Shown here one piece after another: positions 10,058 through 17,508 of a stretch of 42,608 nt of DNA. The notes beneath the pieces were generated by a model. That model was not told the origin of the DNA and searched no databases. It saw only the letters and a program-made list of their open reading frames with translations. Numbering within the stretch: the first letter of the stretch is position 1; every line of letters begins with the position of its first letter. Source of the DNA: Firmicutes bacterium HGW-Firmicutes-3 (GTDB taxonomy: Bacteria > Bacillota > Clostridia > Lachnospirales > Vallitaleaceae); NCBI GenBank assembly GCA_002841435.1, contig PGZS01000005.1, forward strand, positions 1 to 42,608, in the 5' to 3' direction. The position numbers were made by a program, and so were the translations under genes.

Positions 10058-11386
10058 ATGAAAACAATCATTTTAGCTGGTGGGAGTGGAACACGACTTT
10101 GGCCATTAAGCAGAGATGGATATCCGAAACAATTTATTAAGCTTTTAGGGAAGAAAGAGTCGCTCTTTCAAGAGACATTTAGGAGAAGCTTATTGCTCTC
10201 AAGTATTGAGGATATTTATGTTGTGACAAATGAAAAATATAAGTTTATCGTTATGTTTGAAGTAGAAGAATTAGGCTATACATATAGCGAAGAGAATATT
10301 CTTGTTGAACCCGAGGCAAAAAATACTTTGCCTGCAATATATGCTGGTGTTAATAATATCATCAAAAAAGGTCATGATATTGTTGTGGTATTTCCTTCAG
10401 ATCATATGGTTGTAAAAAACGAAGAACTTGTCGCAATTATAAATGAATCTGAAGCATTAACAGTAAATTCAATTATTACTTTTGGAATACAACCCGATGG
10501 TCCAAATACAGGGTATGGATATATTTCTCCGGGTGAGAATAAATTAAACGGATATGTGGTAAATTCTTTTAAAGAAAAGCCTACACCAGATAAAGCAATA
10601 GAATACATCCATAAAGGATATTATTGGAATGCAGGAATCTTTATGTTTGACTCAGCTTTATTTTCCGGAGAAGTTAAAAAGTACTCTACAGAAATATATG
10701 AAGCATTTGAAACAAGTGACAATATTAAAGATGCTTTTTCTAAGATCAGTACGAATGTTTCCATAGACTATGGCATTATGGAAAAGAGCGATAAAGTGGC
10801 AGTTGTTCCTGTGGATATCGGTTGGAATGATTTAGGTAGCTTTGACGCGTTCTATGATGTATTCCAAGCAGACGAGAATGATAATATTTCGGAAGAACAG
10901 AATATCATCATCGATTCAAGAAATAATCTTATCCAATCACATAAGGGTAAAATAGTTGCTGTAATGGGTATTAATGATTTAATTATCATAGACAATAAAG
11001 ATGCACTGTTGGTTTGTAAAAAAGAACAAGCTCAAAATGTCAAAAATGTTGTTGAAATTTTAAAGGGAAGAAGTGATAAAAGCGTCGAGAAGAGTGAACT
11101 AGACTTTACTTCTTGGGGGCATTCCAAAGTACTAGAGGAAGAAAAAGATGCTTATAAAATTAAACAAATAACAATAGATCCAGGAAAACGACTAAGTTAT
11201 CACATGCAACATTATAGAAGTGAGCACTGGATTGTAGTAAGAGGGGTAGCAAAAGTCACTGTTGATAGCAAAGAAAAGATTCTACAGTCAGGTGAAAGTA
11301 TTTTCTTAAGAGAAGGCCAAGTGCATTATTTTGAGAACCTAGGGAAAACATCATTAGAAATTATTGAAGTACAAATAAAAGAATGA
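10058..11386 (+). CDS. manC: Mannose-1-phosphate guanylyltransferase / mannose-6-phosphate isomerase
   Basis: 442 aa; IILAGGSGTRLWPLSRDGYPKQF; FPSDHMV; C-terminal cupin PGKRLSYHMQHYRSEHWIVVRGVAKV. Confidence 0.95.
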   Translation: MKTIILAGGSGTRLWPLSRDGYPKQFIKLLGKKESLFQETFRRSLLLSSIEDIYVVTNEKYKFIVMFEVEELGYTYSEENILVEPEAKNTLPAIYAGVNNIIKKGHDIVVVFPSDHMVVKNEELVAIINESEALTVNSIITFGIQPDGPNTGYGYISPGENKLNGYVVNSFKEKPTPDKAIEYIHKGYYWNAGIFMFDSALFSGEVKKYSTEIYEAFETSDNIKDAFSKISTNVSIDYGIMEKSDKVAVVPVDIGWNDLGSFDAFYDVFQADENDNISEEQNIIIDSRNNLIQSHKGKIVAVMGINDLIIIDNKDALLVCKKEQAQNVKNVVEILKGRSDKSVEKSELDFTSWGHSKVLEEEKDAYKIKQITIDPGKRLSYHMQHYRSEHWIVVRGVAKVTVDSKEKILQSGESIFLREGQVHYFENLGKTSLEIIEVQIKE

Positions 11387-11596
11387 TCCTTAGAGATTGA
11401 CGAAGTTAATTTTTTCAAGAATTGATTTGAGATATGTTTTAGATTATAATGTAAAAGTAAAAAGTGGATGCTATACGATTAAGGTGTATATATAGAAACA
11501 AAGTGTGCATACTATAATATTTTCCATGGCATCTAAGAGCGCCTTGTTATATAATAAAAGCAACTGAAAAAATATGAAAGAATAAGAGAATGTATA

Positions 11597-11788
11597 ATGG
11601 ATAGTTTGGGTATATTTGAAGTAAATGAAGATGGGTCAATAGAAGTACCGGCAGAAATACTAGAGAATTTGGGGTATGGTCCTGATGAGTCGCCGTTGAT
11701 AGAAGTGGTTGAAGACGGTATTATTATTCACAAGAAAAAACTGCAATCGGCTAAGAAGAAAACCAAGAATCCAAAACGAATCCAATAA
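11597..11788 (+). CDS. Small AbrB/MazE-like protein (putative)
   Basis: 63 aa, IFEVNEDGSIEVPAEILENLGYGPDESPLIEVVEDGIIIHKKK resembles the AbrB/SpoVT swapped-hairpin fold. Confidence 0.5.
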   Translation: MDSLGIFEVNEDGSIEVPAEILENLGYGPDESPLIEVVEDGIIIHKKKLQSAKKKTKNPKRIQ

Positions 11789-11839
11789 TCAGATTAGTAG
11801 ACATGCTAGGTTGTATTATGGGTAAAGAGGTGATGCCTT

Positions 11840-12400
11840 ATCATCAAGCAACTGGCCAATATTCTATCCTTCTCCAGAATATTAGCGGCTTTTTCTATGT
11901 TAATGATTGCACCATTTTCTGGGTGGTTCTATCTCGTTTATACGTACTGTGGCATGACGGATGTGTTGGATGGCATAATAGCAAGAAGCCTGCAGACTGA
12001 GAGTCATATGGGTGCAAGACTTGACAGTATTGCGGATATGGTTCTTTTTATTGTGGTTTTTTATAAACTGGGACCGATGTTATGGCTATCGGTTGCTAGG
12101 TGGGTTTGGTATGCCGGTGCTATCATTGCACTTATACGCATAACGGCTTATATCATCGGTACCCTTCGGTTTCGTCAATTTGCTTCCTTGCATCTGATCT
12201 CCAACAAAGTGACAGGACTGGTTCTATTTTTCGTACCCTATTTGATTTTAATCATGGAGATTAAGACGGTATTGATAGGTCTAATTATGATAGCGACTCT
12301 GTCATCACTGGAAGAGTTGTTCTGTGAGATTAAGGCGAAGCAATTTAATCCCAATATTAGAAGCTATTTTGAGTTAGTAGAGAATAAACGTTTACAATAA
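11840..12400 (+). CDS. CDP-alcohol phosphatidyltransferase family protein; start uncertain
   Basis: Exact CDP-OH-P motif DGIIAR-x8-G-ARL-D-SIA-D; homology-like N-terminal sequence extends upstream of the first ATG (11897) to a TGA, with no ATG/GTG/TTG in between. Confidence 0.75.
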   Translation: MIKQLANILSFSRILAAFSMLMIAPFSGWFYLVYTYCGMTDVLDGIIARSLQTESHMGARLDSIADMVLFIVVFYKLGPMLWLSVARWVWYAGAIIALIRITAYIIGTLRFRQFASLHLISNKVTGLVLFFVPYLILIMEIKTVLIGLIMIATLSSLEELFCEIKAKQFNPNIRSYFELVENKRLQ

Positions 12401-12548
12401 TATAAAGTAAGGGATTAATTATTACCAACATTGAAGGAATGTAACACCATTATGAGGTGCAAAATGATTGGAAAAAACATAGTAGTTGAGGCTTTTAAAG
12501 AAAATGAAGGAATTCATCTACTAAGGGTTATGAATAAGTAGCAAACCA

Positions 12549-12577
12549 TTGACAAGTAACCTTCTTTCAAGTATACT
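12549..12577 (+). promoter_or_regulatory. Consensus sigma-A promoter (TTGACA-17-TATACT)
   Basis: TTGACA 12549-12554, TATACT 12572-12577, 17-bp spacer. Confidence 0.75.
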
Positions 12578-12589
12578 TTTGAAAAGACA

Positions 12590-12630
12590 AAGATGTCAGA
12601 CCCTTAGGGATTTGACGTCTTTTTTTTATG
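12590..12630 (+). terminator. Intrinsic terminator / leader attenuator just downstream of the promoter
   Basis: AAGATGTCAGACCC-TTA-GGGATTTGACGTCTT hairpin followed by TTTTTTT. Confidence 0.75.
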
Positions 12631-12701
12631 TTTTATTATATAGCCTCTATTTAGGATATGGCTTACGGGTCATAGGAGGATGGAAAAGAGAGGAGAATAA
12701 A

Positions 12702-13403
12702 ATGATACGTTTGGAAAAAATAAATAAGTTCTTTGGGGATCTTCATGTACTACATTCAGGGCTTGAGATTACTTTAGCTGAGATGATGGCTGAGCGCTTA
12801 GGCGTTGAGGCGGAGTTTACACCGGTTACAGCGGCAACACGTACGGAGCTTCTTGATTCAGGAGCCCTTGATTTTGTTATTGCAACCTTTACAATCACGG
12901 ATGAAAGAAAAGAAAACTGGGATTTTTCAACACCTTATTTTACAGATTATGTAACGGTACTTGTTGAAAATGCTTCAGGTATTACGAGCTTAGAAGGCTT
13001 ATTAGATGCAAAAGTGGGCGTTTCCTCCGGTTCCACATCGGCTAGGGCTCTTACTGAAGCGATGATTGAAAAAGGCATTATTGACGGAGCGAATTTTAAC
13101 AAAGAGACTTTCGATGCGTCCACATGGACGGAAGGCGTTGCGTTCTTACAATTTGATGATTATCCAACGATCTCTACAGCACTAAGCGCCGGTGAGATTG
13201 ATGCTTTTTGTGTGGATAAATCCATCCTAGCGGCTTATAACACAGAATCACGTTCCTATATTGAAGATACCTTTGCACCACAAAACTATGGTGTTGCTAC
13301 GAAGAAAGATTCTGGTATCTCAACTTTTGTTGAAGAACATATTTCAGCATGGTTGGCAGATGGTACGGTTGCATCTCTTATTACTGAAAATGGTTTGGAG
13401 TAG
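12702..13403 (+). CDS. Chimeric amino-acid ABC transporter protein: 5' end of a GlnQ-type ATPase fused to a signal-peptide-less substrate-binding domain
   Basis: RBS aggag; N-term MIRLEKINKFFGDLHVLHS resembles polar amino-acid ABC ATPase N-termini; the remainder (ITLAEMMAERLGVEAEFTPVTAATRTELLDSGALDFVIATFTITDERKENWDFSTPYF) is a type 3 solute-binding protein. Confidence 0.75.
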   Translation: MIRLEKINKFFGDLHVLHSGLEITLAEMMAERLGVEAEFTPVTAATRTELLDSGALDFVIATFTITDERKENWDFSTPYFTDYVTVLVENASGITSLEGLLDAKVGVSSGSTSARALTEAMIEKGIIDGANFNKETFDASTWTEGVAFLQFDDYPTISTALSAGEIDAFCVDKSILAAYNTESRSYIEDTFAPQNYGVATKKDSGISTFVEEHISAWLADGTVASLITENGLE

Positions 13404-13405
13404 GG

Positions 13406-14128
13406 ATGGGCGGCCTATTTTCTGCTGATGCATGGGAGAAAATATGGATTTTTAGAGAAACTTTTTTACTCGGTCTGGCAAATACAGGGAAGATGGCATC
13501 GGTTGCTTTGCTACTGTCTTTCCTTCTGGGCCTTATATTTGGGATGATGGCAACAAGCGGACAGAAGTCTCTAGAACATATTTCTCGAATCTATGTAGAG
13601 CTTATACAGAACACACCTTTGATTCTGCAGTTGTGTTTTCTCTATTATGCATTAGCTTTTTCCGGAAACAGTATTGGCATATTACCCACGGGTATGATTG
13701 CTCTTGGAATCTATCATGGTGCTTACATGTCAGAGGTGGTGCGCGCCGGTATTGGTGCTATTCCAAAAGGTCAGTTTGAAGCGGCGTCATCCCAAGGGTT
13801 TGGTTATATGGGTGAGATGTATTATGTGATCTTGCCTCAAAGTATTAAAATTATTCTGCCACCTATGGTGAATCAGGTGGTAAATCTGATCAAAAATACC
13901 TCCTGTTTGTATATTATCGGCGGTGCGGATTTGATTTCATTGACGTATAGTTTTGTGACGGGGGCCTCTACAGGCGGTGCTTATGGTCCGGCTTATCTCG
14001 TTAGTGGTCTATTGTTTTTTGTGATATGTTATCCCCTCTCAACGATTGCCAGTCACTGGGAGAATGCATTGAAGTTACGGGAACAGAAGACTCAAATGGT
14101 GCCACTTACAATTGAAGAGAGGGGTTGA
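13406..14128 (+). CDS. Amino-acid ABC transporter permease (HisM/GlnP type)
   Basis: 240 aa; YVELIQNTPLILQL, EVVRAGIGAIPKGQFEAASSQGFG EAA loop. Confidence 0.92.
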   Translation: MGGLFSADAWEKIWIFRETFLLGLANTGKMASVALLLSFLLGLIFGMMATSGQKSLEHISRIYVELIQNTPLILQLCFLYYALAFSGNSIGILPTGMIALGIYHGAYMSEVVRAGIGAIPKGQFEAASSQGFGYMGEMYYVILPQSIKIILPPMVNQVVNLIKNTSCLYIIGGADLISLTYSFVTGASTGGAYGPAYLVSGLLFFVICYPLSTIASHWENALKLREQKTQMVPLTIEERG

Positions 14129-14132
14129 AGGT

Positions 14133-14900
14133 ATGGAGAAATTAGAAGCCAGTTTTTCCATGTTAACCAATCCGGGCGTACTGGTTTATTTGCTTAAGGG
14201 CATCGGATTCACCCTTGTCTTATCGGTTGTTGCGGTCGTCCTTGGTGTTGTTTTTGGGTCGGTCTTGGCTCTTGTACGTAATTATTGTACGACAAAGAAG
14301 ACGAAGGTATTTAAGGCTTTGGCGACAATGTATATTGAGGTGTTTCGTAATACGCCATTGTTGTTATGGATTTTTATTTGTTTGGTGTTTTTACCTTTTC
14401 CTAAGTTTTTATCAAGGCAAATGTTTGGTTTGACATCTGTGGAAGTGAAGATGCTTTATAAGGCAGCATTTGCCTTGATTTTGTTTACATCATCGGTGAT
14501 TGCAGAGATTGTTAGAGGTGGGTTGAATGCAGTTGCCCATGGTCAATTTGAAGCCGGTCATTCCCAGGGGTTTAATACGGTTGGGGTTATGATCTATATT
14601 GTATTACCCCAAGCCTATCGAAACATTGTTCCGACACTACTAAGTCAAGTCATTACGACCATCAAAGACTCCTCTTATCTGGCCAATGTTGCGGTGATTG
14701 AGTTGATGTCACGTACGAAGACGTTACTTAGTTCGGCTTATATCTATAATGGTACAGGTACGGTGAATGTTTCGGATGTTTTTGTTTTGTTTGGTTTTGC
14801 GATGGTGATCTATTTCATTATTAATTTTGCTTTATCTTCTCTAGTACGGTATATTCAAAAGCATCCAAGAATACCAAAATCCGCGATAAAGACCGGCTAG
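14133..14900 (+). CDS. Amino-acid ABC transporter permease (HisM/GlnP type)
   Basis: EVFRNTPLLLWIF; EIVRGGLNAVAHGQFEAGHSQGFN EAA loop; ORF open from 14112, ATG at 14133. Confidence 0.92.
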   Translation: MEKLEASFSMLTNPGVLVYLLKGIGFTLVLSVVAVVLGVVFGSVLALVRNYCTTKKTKVFKALATMYIEVFRNTPLLLWIFICLVFLPFPKFLSRQMFGLTSVEVKMLYKAAFALILFTSSVIAEIVRGGLNAVAHGQFEAGHSQGFNTVGVMIYIVLPQAYRNIVPTLLSQVITTIKDSSYLANVAVIELMSRTKTLLSSAYIYNGTGTVNVSDVFVLFGFAMVIYFIINFALSSLVRYIQKHPRIPKSAIKTG

Positions 14901-14914
14901 AAGGGAGGAAAACT

Positions 14915-15523
14915 ATGGAACCATATGTTATCACGATTTCCAGACAGTTTGCCAGTCTAGGTAGGACCATTGCTCAGCAGTTAGCCGAAGTACTGGGTAT
15001 TGAATTCTATGACCGAGATATTGTAGAAGCAACGGCAAAACGTATGCAATTGCCTATATCCATGATCAGCGATGAAGAGGAACAGGCTAATAGCACTTTT
15101 TTGAAGCGAAAAAATCATCTTGGCATGGGTGTGGTGAATCTAGAGGATGAGATCTTCGAAGTTCAAGCTAACATTATTCAAGATCTAGCTTCACAGGAAT
15201 CCTGTATTATTGTAGGCCGTTGCGGGCATTTTCTCTTAAGAGAGCATCCGAAAAGTCTGCACATTTATGTGTATGCACCTTATGAAGCGAGGCTTCATAA
15301 TTGTATGCATGTCCTTAAGATGGAGGAGAAAACAGCCCATCGTATGTTAAGAGAAGTGGATAAAGCAAGAGAGGTCTATCGGCAGCGATACGCCAAAGGG
15401 ATGGAAGATATCTACGATGCCTTTGATCTCATGATTGACAGCAACAGGTTCGGGGTGGAAGGTACGGTGTCTATCCTTACGGATATTGTTAAACAGCGAT
15501 TAAAATTAGATGAGCCATCTTAA
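14915..15523 (+). CDS. Cytidylate kinase-like family protein
   Basis: 202 aa; VITISRQFASLGRTIAQQLAEVLGIEFYDRDIV; IIVGRCGHFLL. Confidence 0.88.
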   Translation: MEPYVITISRQFASLGRTIAQQLAEVLGIEFYDRDIVEATAKRMQLPISMISDEEEQANSTFLKRKNHLGMGVVNLEDEIFEVQANIIQDLASQESCIIVGRCGHFLLREHPKSLHIYVYAPYEARLHNCMHVLKMEEKTAHRMLREVDKAREVYRQRYAKGMEDIYDAFDLMIDSNRFGVEGTVSILTDIVKQRLKLDEPS

Positions 15524-15547
15524 GAATAGATCTTATGAGCTATATTG

Positions 15548-15576
15548 AAGCTAGGGTATATAAGCCCTAGCTTTTT
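15548..15576 (+). terminator. Intrinsic terminator of the amino-acid transporter operon
   Basis: AAGCTAGGG / CCCTAGCTT hairpin followed by TTT. Confidence 0.85.
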
Positions 15577-15590
15577 GCTGTTCTCTACTT

Positions 15591-15654
15591 GGTTATATAT
15601 CAGAGGCAATGGCACTTGCTATGCAAAAGAAAGAGATCGCTGAATAAACGATTA
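15591..15654 (+). pseudogene. Relic of a DUF1097-gene 3' end (duplicate of 21392-21455)
   Basis: 15591-15637 is identical (47 bp) to 21392-21438; similarity continues through the stop codon with a few mismatches. Confidence 0.9.
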
Positions 15655-15852
15655 TAAACAGTATGACCAAATGAACCCCTAAGTATGCTTTGCTCAGGCT
15701 GTGGGGTTTATTTCGTCGTTTTTTCGTTGCAAACCGAAATACAACGGTAGATAAATATACGACTTAATATGCAACGATAAATACAACGATAGAGAGAGCG
15801 TTGCATTTAATGTATATTTATGATAGAATTATCTTATAAATATTAGGAGGTA

Positions 15853-17133
15853 ATGTCAGTGGAACCTAGAGAAAGCTATAACTTAGAATATAAAGTAGAA
15901 GTTTCAAGAACTTTTTTGAAGACGGTTAGTGCATATGCCAATTATAATGATGGAGAAATAGTATTCGGTGTAGATGATCATGGAAAAATAGTGGGTATAG
16001 AAGATGCTAAAGAAGAATCCTTACGAATTGAGAATATGATTAATGATGCAATCATTCCGATTCCTTACTTTACAATAAAAGTTAAAGAAGCTGAGCGTAA
16101 AGAGGTTATTCTGCTAGAAGTAAAAAAAGGTAAAGATACGCCCTACTTTTACCAAGGAAAAGCTTATAAAAGAGCAGATACTTCCACAGTTGGTGTAGAT
16201 AGATTTGAGCTTAGAAGATTAGCTATGGAAGGTATTAATATTGGCTATGAAGAGAGAAAAGCAACCTCCCAAGATTTAAGTTTTAACGCTCTAGAGTCTA
16301 AGTTGAAGGCGGAAGCCGGTATAGAAAAAATAAACTTAGATATTCTTAAAACCTTAAATTTATTTAATAAAGATGGATATTACAATATTGCTGGGGAATT
16401 ATTAGCAGACTATAACGAAATATTTTTTTCGGGAATAGATTTCATTAAATTTGGAAAAGATATTAGTAAAATTCTATATAGAGATAGTATAACGAATAAA
16501 TCTTTATTAACACAATTTGATAGGGCAATAGAGATTTTTGAGCAATACTACTTATTTGAAGAGATAAATGGTTATAATAGAATAAAGAAAGAACTGATTC
16601 CCAAAGAAGCCTTTAGAGAATCTTTGGCGAACGCTATCGTTCATAGAGTATGGGATACTAACTCATATATACAAATTGCAATGTATGAGGATAAGATTGA
16701 AATTAATTCTCCAGGAGGTTTGCCGGCAGGCATTTCCAGAGAGGAATATTTAAATGGAAATGTTTCAGTTCTAAGAAATCCAATCATTGCAGGGGTTTTT
16801 AACAGATTAAATATTATTGAAAAATTTGGAACGGGTATTGCAAGAATTAATGAAGCTTATAGTCATAGTATACCCAAGCCGGATTTTGATATCAGTGAAA
16901 ATAGGATTAAGATTGTATTGCCAGTTACTGAAATTGATAAATTAGAATTGTCAGCAGATGAACATTTTATTTATGATTTGTTAAAAGAAGGTCTAGAGCT
17001 TTCAAGAAAAGAGATTGATTTGAAAACAAAATTTGAAAAGTCAAAAACACTTAGAATTTTAAATAGTCTTGTAGATAAAAATATTATCAAAAAATTAGGT
17101 AAAGGTACAACAGTAACATACAAAATAAAGTAA
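15853..17133 (+). CDS. ATP-binding protein with Schlafen AlbA_2 domain (putative transcriptional regulator)
   Basis: 426 aa; ESYNLEYKVEVSRTFLKTVSAYANYNDGEIVFGVDDHGKIVGIED; later HRVWDTNSYIQIAMYEDKIEINSPGGLPAGISREEYLNGNVSVLRNPIIAGVFNRLNIIEKFGTGI. Confidence 0.88.
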   Translation: MSVEPRESYNLEYKVEVSRTFLKTVSAYANYNDGEIVFGVDDHGKIVGIEDAKEESLRIENMINDAIIPIPYFTIKVKEAERKEVILLEVKKGKDTPYFYQGKAYKRADTSTVGVDRFELRRLAMEGINIGYEERKATSQDLSFNALESKLKAEAGIEKINLDILKTLNLFNKDGYYNIAGELLADYNEIFFSGIDFIKFGKDISKILYRDSITNKSLLTQFDRAIEIFEQYYLFEEINGYNRIKKELIPKEAFRESLANAIVHRVWDTNSYIQIAMYEDKIEINSPGGLPAGISREEYLNGNVSVLRNPIIAGVFNRLNIIEKFGTGIARINEAYSHSIPKPDFDISENRIKIVLPVTEIDKLELSADEHFIYDLLKEGLELSRKEIDLKTKFEKSKTLRILNSLVDKNIIKKLGKGTTVTYKIK

Positions 17134-17259
17134 AATCTAAGTTTTTAATCTAACAAGCAAAGAAGCCTATTAATAAAGGGTATATCTGAATAACTTCTCA
17201 TAAAGCATTATGAAGCAATCTATATAAGAAGAAAATATCAAAAGAAAAGTCTGGAGTCA

Positions 17260-17508
17260 ATGATGAGAAAAAGTAGAAGGTTTAACCCCATTAAATTCAT
17301 ATCCTTAGTCCTATTGTTAGTCAGTATGGGCCTCATTGCGAACAATTATTTCTGGGGTCAAGATGAGGTTGTTATAGACACGAGCAAAGTCATCTCACAT
17401 AACGCCAGTCAGAGCAAGTTATTTACTTCGGGCAAGGAGGATTTTATTAATACAGAAGAAGCGCTTCAGGCAGAAGTGGTGGCGATGATTATGGGGTGGC
17501 TATGTTAA
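17260..17508 (+). CDS. Small predicted membrane/exported protein, unknown function
   Basis: 82 aa with one N-terminal TM helix (FISLVLLLVSMGLIANNYFW), plausible RBS (ctggag), overlaps start of next gene. Confidence 0.4.
   Translation: MMRKSRRFNPIKFISLVLLLVSMGLIANNYFWGQDEVVIDTSKVISHNASQSKLFTSGKEDFINTEEALQAEVVAMIMGWLC

Noticed and set aside
11420-11455. ~35-bp similarity to 42474-42510 (agaattgatttgag..atg.gtttagattata)
   Set aside because: Both resemble TTGATT-17/18-TATAAT promoter-like AT-rich sequence; one lies in the methyltransferase fragment. Similarity is suggestive but too short and low-complexity to claim a shared element.
11803-12000. 65-aa plus-strand ORF
   Set aside because: Out-of-frame with the CDP-alcohol phosphatidyltransferase it overlaps; only its start region matters for the start-codon question.
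12464-12541. 25-codon ORF (MIGKNIVVEAFKENEGIHLLRVMNK) before the amino-acid transporter promoter, as a leader peptide
   Set aside because: It ends upstream of the predicted promoter and transcription start, so it cannot act as a leader peptide for that transcript; more likely chance or a small remnant.
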